Assembly (NCBI RefSeq): GCF_000276665.1
Contig: NW_004955517.1
Span: 1,365,934-1,429,933 of the forward strand
DNA from: Chinchilla lanigera
Lineage: Eukaryota; Chordata; Mammalia; Rodentia; Chinchillidae
Reading direction: 5' to 3'
Length of the DNA: 64,000 bases
Below, one piece after another: positions 35,528 to 48,689 of this stretch. The position numbers and the translations under genes are program-made. Within the stretch, counting starts at the first letter, position 1, and the number at the start of each line of letters is the position of its first letter. Below the pieces are notes generated by a model, which saw only the letters and a program-made list of their open reading frames with translations, did no database searches and was not told the origin of the DNA.

Positions 35528-37858
35528 GTTAGAACTATTAACAGCACAGCTGCTCACTTCCTGGCAGCTTGAGGGATCCAAGCACACTGGCACCCTCTTA
35601 AGAGACATTTCTTTGAGGTCTGTGCTTTTGTCATTGCTCGGGTAGGCAGAGAGGAGTGACCTGCTCTCTTGCCCAATCCCCTTGTCCCATACAGTTTAAG
35701 GACTGAAATGGCGGTGCTGGAGATAAGCATGCTCTACACAAAGCCTAGCTGTTCTTCCTGACTGTCACCGTGGGCAAGTGCGTCGTTATTGGACCCTACG
35801 CCCCCTTAGGTGAAAAGAAACCCCAGTAATACCTGAGCCACACGGTTGCTTGTGTTGGGGATTAAGGGACAAGGGCCAGCGTACTTCAGGCTTCAGCACA
35901 GAAGTTCAGAGTCCTGCTCACAGCCCAGATGACTTGCAGGAGGTCTGCTCAGCCTGCAGGGGCATCTTGGGATAGCCTTCTTGAGTCTGAGTGAACTGTG
36001 GCAAGTTAGTTCAGCTAGGCGGTTGTTTATGAAGACATATTGTTGCGTTGCAGTACAGCTCTGTGATGGCTGGCTGGAGCTTTCCTGTGTTTGTTCTTGT
36101 CCATAGCTTCCGGCTGCTTACAGAGTAGGAAGCACTGGACAGATATGTGTGTTACGCTGTAACCAGCCCACATGGTCTCCAGTGAGCAGTGTTTGAAAGT
36201 TGGATTCCTAAGTCCATATCCTTTTACTTACCTTCTTTCTTTGGTGGACCAGGGCAATAGGTGGGTGTCTTTCCAAAGGTGTGACACTCATATGGGCATC
36301 TCACTTGTCACTGTGATTGGAAAGACAATCTTGAACCTTGGAGGAAGACCTGCATTGTCTTTGATAGCTTATTTTCCAAGGGAGGCTAAATAAAGTCAGA
36401 ATGAGAGTAAGATCAGAAGAACTTGTATATGAAAATATACAACCAAGCACTATTTAAATGAAGCGATTTAGATGTTTTCGAATTCTGTGGAATCACATAA
36501 GAAAGGCCTTGAAAGTAATACGGTCTCCAGTCTCCAAATAGAACTCTATCCACCCACCCCAAGTGCTGGTCAGCACCTGACTAACAAAACTCCCTGGAAA
36601 GAGTCTTGACTTAACTTGGCAGTGGGTTCCAGTATACGACCTTTCTCCTGGTCTTCCTCTCCTTGTTACTCCTAACCTGCTGTGAGCCAGTCCTATGTCT
36701 GGAAATACGTGCCGGTTGGTCTACACTACGGCATCACCCTGGGCACTAGGCATCTGCTGTGGCTCTGGCAGTCCCAGTCCGCCTCCACCTCTCCGGGGCT
36801 TCCTCTAAACTCAGCATCTTAGCCCCACCAGGACACTTTCTGGCCAGATTCCGATCTCCCTTCTTCTGGGTTCTTTCTGGTGAACTTACCAGCTCTGCAG
36901 AACTCCTTCACTGGGATGTCCTGAACCTCAAGAATATGAGGGTCTCATTCTCCTTGGCTCTGCAGCCCTTGTCGTCCAGGTAGACATATCAGGGTCGCTC
37001 ATTGGCTCCTGGATAATTAAGAAGCCATGCCCTTCAGTGTAAGTGAAAGGGCCACAGCAGGGAGCTGAAGTCCAGGGCAGCACAGTGGACTCCGGGCCAT
37101 CTGTGTCTTATCCAGGGTTGCTTTTCAAGAGACATCATGTCCGTGAGAGAGGATAAGGACACACCGCCCACGTCCGGAGTGTCGTTTCCCCAGCTGAGTT
37201 GAAATGCGAGGATTCCAGACCCTTAAGGCTTTGTGGAAAGTTTTAGCACTGTGTCTGAACACAGCACCGCATTCCAACATCCCCTTCAGTGCGCCTTACG
37301 AAAACAAGAGCTCGAAAGTCCGGGCATTTGGGAGGCTGACCTTGGGCGTCTACATCAGCAGAGATTACACTGTTAGGGAGTTTTGCTCAAAGATGGGGGA
37401 AAAGTCAGTCTCTTAAGTAAGCTGAGTTGTTGCCCAAGAAAGAAAAATCAGAGACCTGTGGGCAAAGTAGGAAGCTATTTCAGCTGCAAATTTAAGGAAT
37501 TAAATGTTCCAAAAGCAAGAATTCAGATATGTAGCCAATAAATGTTAGGTGACACATAAATATAACTATTGTATCTCAGTGATGCATAGTGATGTAAAAA
37601 TCATCTTTTGCCTGGGAAAAGACTGGAAATGAAAAGATGGGAATTTTCCCCAGAAAGGGCTGAAACTTGTATTTATTTGATTATCAAAATGACAGCTCCT
37701 TCATGAAGGCATAATAGACCCATTAATAAACCTCTGAGGTTTGAGCATTTCCGCGAACAGCTGCTTCTCTTCACTGATAATTTAGAAAGCATTGAATGAA
37801 GACTGTCAGATTAGTTACCTTGAGAATTTCCTAATCATTTCTAGGTCTTAATAATTTC

Positions 37859-38002
37859 TTTTTTCTTTTTTTTTTTTTTTTGTTTTGTTTTTTTCCGGTA
37901 CCGGGAACTGAACTCATGACCTTGCACTTGCGGCAAGTTAATGACTCTACCGTTCTGACTCTGTAGTCAGGTGCTGTGCCGCTGAGCTAAATCCCCAGCC
38001 CC
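37859..38002 (-). repeat. ID SINE, antisense, with 16-bp target duplication and internal insertion
   Basis: A poly-T start followed by CCGGTACCGGGAACTGAACTCATGACCTTGC and ending GCCGCTGAGCTAAATCCCCAGCCCC is an antisense ID. It is flanked by the identical 16-mer AGGTCTTAATAATTTC at 37843-37858 and 38003-38018. Compared with the ID consensus it has about 40 extra bases in the middle (about 37931-37969). Confidence 0.9.
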
Positions 38003-38034
38003 AGGTCTTAATAATTTCAAGAAAAGAATATGTG

Positions 38035-38105
38035 CCGGGGATATAGCTTAGTCTGCCTGGCATGCGCAAGGTCTTGAGTTTGATTCCCAGCACCAAAAAA
38101 AAAGA
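38035..38105 (+). repeat. ID SINE with 13-bp target duplication
   Basis: CCGGGGATATAGCTTAGTCTGCCTGGCATGCGCAAGGTCTTGAGTTTGATTCCCAGCACC plus A tail, flanked by AAAAGAATATGTG at 38022-38034 and 38106-38118. It sits 16 bp from the 3' copy of the neighbouring element's target duplication and in opposite orientation, so the two can form a hairpin in RNA. Confidence 0.92.
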
Positions 38106-38879
38106 AAAAGAATATGTGTGGTGAATCACACATTCTGTGTTCTGAGGCAGTTCCATTCAAGTCTCCAAATAAGCGAAAGGCACCTACTGCTAGGTAGGGC
38201 GCACTAACCCAGACATTACCAGGGTTTAAGGCGTGCTGTTTAGAAAGCACGTCCGTCAGTCTCTGTTTCCTTAGCAGATGTCGGTGACAGCAGTAACACA
38301 CAGACGAATGGCCGCCAGCGAGCTGGTGTACGATTTAACTGTTCTTCCATTGTGCTGTTGCGGTTCCCGGCAGCAGCCTCACCTTGTGCTGCAGCAGGGG
38401 AGAGCAGGACGTAGAGCACTGTGGCTGTGCCCGTTTGGAGCCCCCTGTCCCCGCTCAGAGTACCCAGGTCCCTGCCAAGCTTTGCTGATTAGTTGGAATG
38501 CTTAAATGAGATAATGCATACAACGCCTTGGAGTATGGCCAGGACCCAGACGATTGTAGGGGAATTTAGCCCTTTCCAGTTCTGACTCTGTAGTCGGTTT
38601 TCTTCTTTTAAGCCGTGTCTTCTGATCCCATCAAATTACTAATTCAGTCTTTCCGTCAGCTCGCTTTTCCCCTTCACATCAAGGGACAGCCTGTTTGCAT
38701 TGTGTGTGTGTTGAAGTGACTGTCCCCAAGGACACCTTGCTTTAAGTCCAACCACGTTCATTTGATTACTGTAACACAACTATGTTTCTTCACTCTGACC
38801 CAGCAAATATCGCCCCCCAGAATTCTGTCTTCTTTATGTCCAGCCCATTTCCTACAAACATATGTTTCTCTTCCAGTGC

Positions 38880-39550
38880 TGTTCCCCAGGGTCCCCTGTC
38901 TCTTAACGTGGTGGTGGATGTTATCCCATCTCTCCAGTTGCCCAAACCAGAAACCTGGAAGTCAGCCTTGATTTTGCCCTTTCCCCGTACCCTGCCGTTG
39001 GTCTATCAGATGCTATCATCTTTACTTCAGAAACATACATCTTTAATTCACCAACTTCCTCCACCTAAAACCTGCTGCCGGATCTGAGCTACCACTGCCT
39101 CTTGCCTGCACAAGAACACTACTTGCTGGGTTTCCTTGTTCCCACTCACACCGCATTCATGTTCCGTTTCTGCTCAGCCACCAAGCGGAGGTTCTGAAAC
39201 AGAAATCAGACCATGAATTAAAACTGCTCAGTGAGTTCCTAACTTGTGCAGAATAAAATCCAAAGTCTTTATCATGACCTGTGACCTGGGCTGGTCTGGC
39301 CCCAAGGACTGCCTCAGGGAGCCCTCTGCCCACCGCTGCAGCCTATTTGCTTCACAGTACTTACCTCAGTGATTAACCATCTCGAGAACTACTTTTGTCA
39401 TCACTTGGCTAATGTAGATTTCCATCGTGGGTGTGTAAGCTCCGTGAGGACAGGGACTATGTCAGTTTTATTATCACTATCTCACCAGTATTTTTCATAA
39501 TTCCTGGAACGTGGTAGGTATTCAGTAAATGTTTGTTGAATAGACAGGTG
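38880..39550 (+). repeat. L2 LINE 3' end
   Basis: The order CCAGAAACCTGGAAGTCAGCCTTGATT, GTGCAGAATAAAATCCAAAGTCTTTATCATGACC, GGTCTGGCCCC, GTAAGCTCCGTGAGGACAGGGACTATGTC and GTAGGTATTCAGTAAATGTTTGTTGAAT is that of the L2 3' end. The ORF2 coding remnant is not readable. Confidence 0.75.
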
Positions 39551-41110
39551 AAGTCATCCCAATTTCACATTGTGTCCTTGTATTACTCTCTTGTTGAAGT
39601 TACATTTTTAATACTAAAATTGGTCACGCATAATAAGAATTATCCTTGTTGAAGTCACTAGACCGCTCTTAGAAACTTTTAGGAATACTTCTAAGAACTT
39701 CATCCTGAAAGCCATGGAAAAGATTATCCCCAAGTCCTTATCTACATCAAAACACTGTAAGTTGAATGATGAATAGTTTTGTTTTGGTGGAGGTATTCAA
39801 ACTGGGCTCCTTCCGTCCATGATGTATACTATTAAGCTTCCCAGAGTAACTACTCCAAATTGTAATATTTATCAGATGAGAGCTCAAATGAATGTTTCCC
39901 CTTCTAAAGTAAAAAAGTAAAGTCAAGTGCATTAATATTTGTATTTTAGATTTCTCTACCAGCGACTGGTGAAATTTTTATAATGGTTTGTGCTTCCCAG
40001 AAAAACATGTCTGGCACATTTCTGAATGGTATAACTTTGAGCATGCTTGGTAATCGTGGTTAAATTAATATGAGGCTGCTTGTTTTACGTGGAGCTATTT
40101 ATCTGTTAGGCATCAGAGGGCATTTTGGTGATCTAAGCTACGGAAATCTCAAAGTGAGTTGGGAAAATAAATACTGAATAGAGGGAAATGACACTTGAAA
40201 TCTATTTTCATCACACTCTCCCATCTTGTTCTTCATTCTTAAATTCATTTCCCTCTCGAAGCCAAGACCATTATATTGGGAAATAATGTGTCTCAAAGCC
40301 CGAGCCAGCAGCTTAGCATCCGAGTGGTAATGCCTTCTGTAATCACTAATGAGGCAGTGGATATTGAACGTGCACTCCTTGGGGCCGGCCTCTGCCTGTT
40401 CCACAAGAAGCTGTCATATCAAATTTTTGTCCAGACTCCACGGGCACTTTGATTTCTAAACCTTTCTGAGAAACCTAATCTGAAATCAAAGTCAAATGTC
40501 TTAGATGTGGTCAGACAAGGTCACATTTAAAACAGTCCAGCAAACCTGCAGATCAGAGTTGAAAGGTAATGCCTTCCCCCTGAAATTGGCAGGCTTACCT
40601 GCTAGCTTACCTTTCAGTTTCTAACATGCGTTTTTTACCTCTTTCCCAATGGTCTAGGAGAATAAGAGCTTTCTCCTTGGAAAACGCCTGAAGAGTTCTC
40701 TTAAATCATTTGGTTAAAAAAAATTGAACACGGCTGCATTTTGGAAATGCACCTTTATCCTAATCCGTGAATCACAAGGCATTTTGTTGAAGATTTGTCT
40801 TACTATTGACTAGTTGGGCTTCTTTCGTCAGACTTCCATGGTAATTTCAGGTTCACGCGCTTTCTATTTGAGCCAAATTAGCGGGATTTATCCACACTCT
40901 TGAGTGGTGCCATGCAGGATTGCTGCTGGACACCTTTCCCAATACCACCTCCTGCCCTGTCAAGTCTTGAGATAGTATCCAAAATGGCACTGGGAATGTG
41001 GGTATGTTGAGTCTCATTGGACATGATCTTAACATCTCACATCGCAGGTTTTTATCAAACTCCTCGTGATTAGCAAACAACAACAACCTTGCCATTGCTT
41101 TATATTGCAG

Positions 41111-41278
41111 TGTTCTGTGTCTTGTGGTCGGGGGCATAAGCAACGAAATGTTTACTGCATGGCAAAAGATGGAAGCCATTTAGAAAGTGATTACTGTAAG
41201 CACCTTGCTAAGCCACGTGGGCACAGGCGGTGCCGCGGAGGACGGTGCCCCAGATGGAAGGCTGGCGCGTGGAGTCAG
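41111..41278 (+). CDS. ADAMTS9: ADAMTS9 exon (window exon 10): TSR11 core
   Basis: The 168-bp, 56-codon phase 0/0 exon lies between TATATTGCAG and CAG|GTGAGC. It starts [20 protein letters not shown]; cysteines are CSVSC, VYC, YYC-type (DYC), RRC, GRC, with an O-fucosylation motif. It ends RWKAGAWSQ, the Trp segment of TSR12. Only a few residues differ from human (for example [13 protein letters not shown] against HGHRKCRGGRCPK). It is AT-richer at third positions than the exons on either side, marking a low-GC exon between GC-rich ones. Confidence 0.97.
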
Positions 41279-44200
41279 GTGAGCGACGCTTCTCCCTCCC
41301 CTCTGCTTCTTCCCCTCAGCCACGGGGCGATGCCAGTGTGTGCGCTTGTGTTTCCTTGCATGGTTTTGGCTTTACTCCGGAGAGCTGCAGCCTGGGAGGG
41401 AAGAATGTGCAGCTACAGTGAGGACAGCGGTGTGACCTTGAACGAGTGGCGTCAGCCCCTGGAGCTGCGCGTAATCCCTTCTGTGAGGTGGTTTTGAGGA
41501 CAAATTCTGTGTGGTAATAGGTGTCAGACATCTGCCGCAGGGTCGCTCCTCAAAGCTGGGCTGATGCCTAGCACGGTCATTCACCACTGGAAAAGCCACG
41601 ACTTCAGATCACACTGAAGCCCACTCGGCCCCGGCAGGGACTGAGTAGGAATTTGCCTCGGAGCTCCTGGAAGAGAAAGTATCAGAAAGTATTCCTCTGC
41701 CCCTGTGCTTGTTTCCAGCAGAGATGGGAGAGGGAGGAGGGAGAGCGCTCAGAGCTACCCGCGCTGATGCAGTGTGTGTCGCCTTCCCCAGCCTGCTGCA
41801 TATGGTCCCTGTGATGAGTTACTGCAGTCACGAATGCCAAGGGCTTCGCTCAGGGCCCTTGGGTGGAACAGCCTATTTTGTTTGGATGAGTGTGACGTGT
41901 GGATCCCACGGGGAACAGAGGAGGGACTTAAGACCCTGATTACAGTTAGATTCCGCTAACTCTAAACATTTGGTAAGCCAGATCGAGGAGGTGTGAGAGT
42001 TTCCCTGTTTAGCTTGAGAGAGGAACTTTGAAAGCTTCTGTTTACATGTAAGCATTAGGTATCTAGCGCAACCTGAATCGTTAGTATCTGGCCTTTGAGC
42101 GGACCTGGTAGCTTCACACCTTGGTCAGAGGTGCTAGCCTGAGAGGAACAAACTCAATGTTTTCTGAAATATTGACTGTTTCGGTGCTGGTGGTTCAGGC
42201 CCTTCTCCGATTCAGCGAGGTTCTGTGGATTTCTGTTCTCCTGGGCCACGGACAGCCATGCTGCTGACTCCTGAGAATCGGTAGCAAGCCAGGCTCGGGG
42301 TGGGCCCCTCGAGAAGACATTCTTTCAGAGTGTGGGTCTTCATGTGCAAGGGCTCTGGACACGGCCCCGTGAACTCAAGGAGGCTATCAGGAAACTCCAT
42401 TCCCATACAGTTAACAAAAAATTCTTCAACCTGAATCTTTCTGAAACGTCCTGAGCAGACATCACGGTTGGCAGCCACGTTCCCTCACAGAGTGTGAGAG
42501 GAGGTGTGTCCCTGGCTGGCACACACGCCTTCTCCCTCCCGAGATCTTTTTCACAATGAAGTGAGGTTGGGGTTCATTTTGCTTTAACAATCAGGGACTG
42601 TACCCGGCCAACGCACATTCTCCCGCTAGGTTACTTTGGACTACGTTCAAGGCAGTGTGTCATAGTGTTCATCCTTTTTAATGGCTTCTGGTTAACCGCT
42701 GTCGTGTTAACTTGCAGACCTTTTATCTTGGGAGCCATTCAGTTCATGCGGAAGCCTGCGGCTACCGTTATTTCACTCGCCACCCTAATTAGCCTGTCCT
42801 CTAGCAGATTTTAGTTCTATTACTTTGTTATGTTCCTAGATCTCGCCTTATCTATTTGCATTTCCCCCTGAATATTATCCTCAGAACATGCATCAATGCT
42901 CATTTTAAAGGCCAATTTATTCACTAAAGTGACAATTAAAAAATCTTTTGCTCTTTACTGATAAACACAGAGTGAGTTTTAACTCCAGCTTCCTATGATC
43001 TTGTGGAGAAGCCCAAAGTTACTTACAAAACTGGGATGATTAAGTTTAAACCCTGGGAATTTTTGCAAACAGAAGGTAATAGGATTATCAGAATGCCTCC
43101 CCAGAAGGAACCACACCAGTTCAAAATGATTGCCTAGGAAAGTCACCACCTTCGGAGAAGATGCAAGTAAACAGTTATGTAACAGTCTGTGGCCAGTTTT
43201 GTAACGTCCTGATTCGATTTGTAGAAATAAATTATAAAAGCGGCAAGACAAGGTGCTGCATGGGTAAAACGTGATCTGTGTAATTTAGAACTGAGCCTGA
43301 AAATAGTTTAGACCCACTGTTTGATGGACAAAAACAGTCTGCATGATTAAAGATTGTTGACTCACTAATGAGCCAGTGATAAACAGGAGTCGCCATAAGG
43401 CAGGATATTAAGCAAGAGCAATGGTTGCTTGTTTGTAGCAATATTTTTGCATCTAAGCTTTCTGGTTTTCGCTAATAACTATATTCTAGTCATCCTGTCT
43501 TCATGGAAAGAGGAATCATTAGTATATTTTCTTATAACGTCAAGATGGCTGGTGTAAATAAGATATATAAAAGGTAGAATAGAAGGCTAATTTTAATAGT
43601 CTCTAAAATGTAGTGTTTTGAGATTTAAGTGGAATGCTAAATTTCAACATCTTTTGAAATCTTGGAAGTTAAACAGGAAATCAGTTGAGTTTGTTTTTTT
43701 TTTTACAGCCTTTCTAAAATCCTAAGGTTCTTTTTTTTTCCTCAAAAGTTCGTGTTTAATTTGTTTGGGTAATTTTGATCAAGAGGTAAAGGATGCCCAT
43801 GGAATTTTCAGACAAAAGTCACTATCAGATAATTGATCCAGCCTGGTAAATTTGAAGGTTCTGTATTCTTATGATACAAAAGCTTTCCAAAGGTACAATT
43901 TTTTTTACACTTACCCACTCCTGTAAGAAAGGATGGTTTGGGTTTGTTTTGGTTTTATTCCTGAAGATCAGTAATAAAAGGAATAAATGATCAGATTGGA
44001 AGAAGAATAACACTTCATTATTCACCAGTCAGGAATTCTCTCAATGAGCTCACTCATCAGTCCCGAGACGCAGATCTTTCTCATAGTTTAACGCCTTCGT
44101 GGTCAGCATGGGCCTTACAAACAATGAAATTCATGATTTAATTAAACACAGATGGTTCCCTTCTTACTGACACGAAATATAACAATATGTCTTGCAATCA

Positions 44201-47200
44201 GTGGTGTCTTAGAGTCCATGGGAGAAGAATTAATTTTTTTAAACCTTTTCAGTGCTAATACTGAAATCGAATCTGGCAAACTGGTCACGAATTTTCTTGT
44301 AATGACAATGAAGGCAGCTTGGTTGTGGGGTCTGATGCTGAGGTCTTCTTGTGTTTAATGGAGAAATGTGGGAAATGCGTAGCTCATATTCTTGGAGAAA
44401 TGAAGGAAACCACGTTCGCACGAGCAGTGATGAGAACTAGAGCCACTGCAGTGCTGCGCGGTGCTCACCATTTGTTTGGTTTTTATTTTGAGTCCTGAGC
44501 ATCGATGGTGCACCGTGTGGACACAAGCTTCACACCACTGTCTTTCTGACGTGGTTCAAAAATCTGCATCGTGTTAGCACCACTTTGAGAAACTGGAAGC
44601 CAAATACTAATCTGCAGTAGCTGTGCTTCATTGCCTAAAAAAGTTTTCATTTGATTGCTTTTGCATGCGCTAAGGTGATTATCTGTGTTCTTTATTTTGT
44701 TTATTTATGGCATGTCTTCCTAAAATGCATATAAGGAAATAGAAAAGATATTTTAAGAGAAATACTTAGCATAGAGCTAAACCTTGATGTGGGAGTAATT
44801 GTGTACCCCATGGGACATTGGGCAATGTCTGAGACAGTTAGGCTGTCTTCACCCTTGGGGTGAAGGGAGATGTAAGTGACACCTAGTGGGGACACACCAG
44901 AGATACAGCTAAACATCCTACCATGCAGAGGATGATCCCCACAGCCATCTATGCACGGTGAGGAGCCCTTGTGGCTTAGTAAGTGCTTAGTAGAAGTTTT
45001 CTATTGTTATTTATCAAAATGAGTTTGTATAGTTATTTTTCAAGTTGATTTCTGCTTTGAAATAATGCCACCACTATAATTTCAGCAGTAACACCAGAAG
45101 AAAGTATATAAAATTCTTTTCCCCGTGTTCAAGGGTCTGTTATGATTCTCCAGATATCAGAAGTCCCACAGATTTTCTCTTTGTCTATGGAAGTAAGCAT
45201 CAAGTTCTCATAGATTGGTGAGTTCTGTGCACTCGCCTTGTAGAGCAGGGAGCAGAGAGAGGTGGAACCCCGTGCTCAGTAGTTCAAAACTGACATTTTC
45301 CTTCAGCATCGCACAGACACTCTGTGCGAGGGTGATGAGGACCACATCAGTAGAGGCTGTGCAGACATCTTCCCACAAAGCAACCAAAAGGCACGCCGGA
45401 CAAACGGAGAAAAGTCAAACACCATCACCACCTCCACGGTCACTCACAAGTCCTTCTGATGCTGTCTTAGTCCTGGATTTCAGCACAGATCTCTCAAAAT
45501 GCATCAAACAAGGCTCTGTATGCAAGTTGCTGCCTCCCATGACAGCCCAGGAAGGACCGGTAAACACAGACAGGAGCAAATGGAGATGCATCCGTCTCGT
45601 TTTGAGCAGTGTAGATGGATTATTCAGAAAAGCAGGGTTTGTACCTTGCTATGCATTTAAGTTGTGTTACAACTCCTGAATGTGGTAGCTCAAAGCTGGC
45701 TCTGACATTATACATATCAGAGCCGGAATAACATATTACATAATTGAAGCTTCCTGTGTCTTAATTTGTCTTTTGAAAAATTATTGAATGCTATAAGCAG
45801 TGATTTTCTAAAATTGTAGATATTTATGACTCTTACACCTTACTTTCATTGAAGTACAAGTAATCTACAAAAAGAGGCTTCATTTACTTAATAGCCTAAA
45901 TAGTACTGTACACAGTAAAAGTATTTAAATTTTTAAAATTTCCTTTAGATTACTAAAATATTATGAAATTTGGGGTGTATATATCAGCTCCAAACTCAAA
46001 TTGTTTGCAATACTGTTATTTTTCTTTTGTATTTCTGTTTGGACGTTATTATTCTAGAAATGCACTCCTGTATTTATGAGACCAAATTCAATAGCCAAAA
46101 TGGTGGTGGTAGCTCATTTGTTGTTGACGGTGGATGTTGTCTGAGCATTTCTGTCGTTTGTGAGGTAACTCTACCATGCTACAGTTCACTGTGTTTTTCC
46201 AGTGCAGCCAGTGAGAAATATTGTTCATGACACTCTCGTGGCCACCAAATAGCCACTCTCCGGGGACAGGGCAGTCCCTGGAGAATAGGGACCCTCCCAT
46301 TCCACCCAGGACATAATCTCTTTGGAAGTCTGGTTTCTTGTGGGTCACAGACTCATTCAATCCAATTAATATAATTAAAGCCAAACAATATAGCAATGTT
46401 GATCCAAAATATTTTCTTCTCTTCCGCTAAGCTTTGATGTGAACCGTGAGCCACCCCCTGGCATAGACTCATCTGAAGCAATATAATTTCTTAAGTCACC
46501 CTCAGGAAGTATCACCTGTTTCCTTAAAATCTGAGCTAGAGAAAAGCTTCCAAGCCAGCAGAATCCATTGGGGTGCGCTTCTGGATAGGGAGTTTCTGTT
46601 AGCCCCAGGGGGAGCCCAATACTACTGCAGACAGGACAAGAATGTCTTTCTCAGTTAAAAGAGCTTCATTCTGTTCTTTAAGAAGACTTCCTCCTAGGAA
46701 TACGGCTTTAATGTATGCTAAACTTGCTCTCTTAAAACCAGACGAATTAATGGAGCTCTGTTATCACAAAAATTTGGCAATAATTCTTAATAGCTAAGTG
46801 TTATAATGTGCTCTTTTTTCTAATTGAAGGTTGCCTTTCCTCTCTCACATTAAAACCTTATTAAAGACAGTAATTCTAGGCCTGCCCCTAGGTGAGATTA
46901 TGAAACCCAGCAACGAGGAAACCATTAAAAAATTAATTTTGAGGAAAGTTATTGAAGATTTAATATGGTGTTTTACAACTTGGTCAACAAAATGTTTCAG
47001 CATGACTAATAGCATTTTTCAAGGGCTGAACACCAAAAGCCCAAGGAAATAGTTTTTCTTGCTGGTTTTTATTCTTTGTATTTTTATCTGAGGTTGTAAA
47101 TAAACCTAAATACTTTAGTGGATTCCATGGTTTAAAAAAACTCTGTCTCCAGAAATAGGAGCAGAAAAGGAAGAGGCTGGAGAAAGTAATGCTACTTACA

Positions 47201-47639
47201 CAGCCGCAGTATCCTTGGGGGTTTAATCTCCTTGGTTGTACCTTTAGTCTGCCAAGGAATTCATCGTACAGTACTGTGTCTCCCAGTTTTCGCGACGCTC
47301 ACATTCTCTAGGAGAGGCATGGTTTAGAATTTTCTTTCCATGGGCAACATTATTTCCAGCTTGTGCTAAACAGTTCATCACAGTCTCTCCCAAGCTCCTT
47401 ACCCTCCAAGACTCCCTTAACTCTCGAGAGCCCACCAGCGGTGCTTACCTTCCTCGCCCAGCCCCACTGAGAAGCAGTGAGCGCCAGGTTTCAGACCTTA
47501 CCTGGGGTCCCTTCACTGGAAATTAGAAATTGTGAGAGCCGTGACGTCCTGGGGTTAAGTAGGAGCGTATCCCCTCCTCTGTGACCCCCACCCCCAGCGA
47601 GAGAGCCCCAGCACCCACCTACAAACTCTGCCTCCTCAG
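41279..47639 (+). other. Intron between TSR11 and TSR12 exons
   Basis: This 6.4-kb intron is mostly AT-rich unique sequence (42780-47130). It contains a possible MIR near 41370-41520 and a MER5-like remnant at 44775. An open frame of 154 codons at 45215-45679 matches nothing I recognise. It ends in a pyrimidine-rich acceptor (CTCTGCCTCCTCAG). Confidence 0.85.
44775..44960 (-). repeat. MER5-like hAT-Charlie DNA transposon remnant, antisense
   Basis: CCCCATGGGACATTGGGCAATGTCTGAGACAGTTAGGCTGTC ... GTGACACCTAGTGGGGACACACCAGAGATACAGCTAAACATCCTACCATGCAGAGGATGATCCCCACAG follows reversed MER5A. Confidence 0.85.
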
Positions 47640-47813
47640 TGCTCCGTGTCCTGCGGCCGAGGTGTGCAGCAGCGGCGGGTGTCCTGTCAGATCGGAACAC
47701 AGGAAGCAGCCGGAGACAGCGAGTGCAGCCCAGTCACCAGACCGGAGGCACAGCGCGCCTGCCAAGCCCCACCGTGCCCGCTGCACACTTGGAGGGCAGA
47801 GCAGTGGCAAGAA
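47640..47813 (+). CDS. ADAMTS9: ADAMTS9 exon (window exon 11): TSR12 core
   Basis: The 174-bp, 58-codon phase 0/0 exon lies between CTCCTCAG and GAA|GTAAGT, an ideal donor. It starts [20 protein letters not shown]; cysteines are CSVSC, VSC, SEC, RAC, PPC, with an O-fucosylation motif. It ends [10 protein letters not shown], the Trp segment of TSR13. The loop between the third and fifth cysteines ([20 protein letters not shown]) has several differences from human and is built of GC-rich codons. Confidence 0.96.
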
Positions 47814-48689
47814 GTAAGTAGGGCCATGAAGCCCACACCTGCCGGGCACGCGGCTCCGCCCCCTGGCCAACATCACGTCCGTCCGCTGGGAAGCCTGCGA
47901 GGCCGTGGGGCACAGGGGCCTTGCTAGCTCCTTCCCAGCAGGTGTGCTGGCGCTCCGGAGCATGCTCTGGTGGGGGCGGGGGTGCGGCATCGACGTGCTT
48001 CCCATGTCTGCTGTATTCCCGAAGGGTGACATTCAGCAGGGCCACGGAAAGGACCTGCAGGTGGGATTTGGGCCCTGTGCGTGCATGCGGAGAACTTTCG
48101 CAGAAGGAAGGGCAGCTGGGAGGGGTATTTTAAATCCGTGCTCCAGATGTGATCCTTCCATATGAGTCTGGACACCAGAAGACAGACTATAAGTGGGACC
48201 TCCTTGTATTTTTCCCCTTTCTGTGACTTTGGCTGTCAGCTAAAAAGCCAGCCACTCGTGTGAAACCCAGATTAATTAGTGAAGGATTTCTCAGGATTCT
48301 AAACAATGAGGGAATCTAAAGAAACTGCTTAGTTGATGCAGTCTATCCAGCTGATAAACTAGAGTTGCCCCACACCCCCTCACCCCCACTCCAAGTTAAT
48401 ATCTGACTGGAAAAACTACGGAACATCCCTGGAGCAAAGTCTGGCTTGGAAGGTAAGCCGTTAGCAGGAGGGAGCCTCGGCTTCCAGGACAGGATGTTTC
48501 ATTGTAGCAAGCAAAGCCATTCCCACTGACACTGGGATGGAATCAAGTGTGTGCTCTCTGACGTGCAAAGATCTGAGTCACAAGAAGGCGTTCCCACAGC
48601 AGAGTGGCTTTCAGGACACGGTGAGCGTGACAGTGCTGGGCCCGTTGTCCCATACTTGCTGCTGTGCTGAGCGTCACACACTTCATTCT

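Larger units (their letters stand above)
20542..41110 (+). other. Large intron between TSR10 and TSR11 exons (visible part)
   Basis: This is about 20.6 kb without an ADAMTS9 exon. Recognisable content: L2 remnants (25353, 38880), a B1 (27908), MER5-like DNA transposon remnants (29935, 30820), a CA microsatellite (31447), a Tigger/MER2-like element (32511), MIR remnants (27390, 34780), and ID SINEs (35486, 37859, 38035). Unexplained: a GC-rich antisense open region (32780-33345), a CRE-containing segment (29547-29746) and an 18-bp palindrome (27075). Long unique AT-rich parts (21900-25300, 26000-27300, 39560-41050) may hold regulatory elements, but I cannot show this from one sequence. No second gene is recognised. 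Confidence 0.8.
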
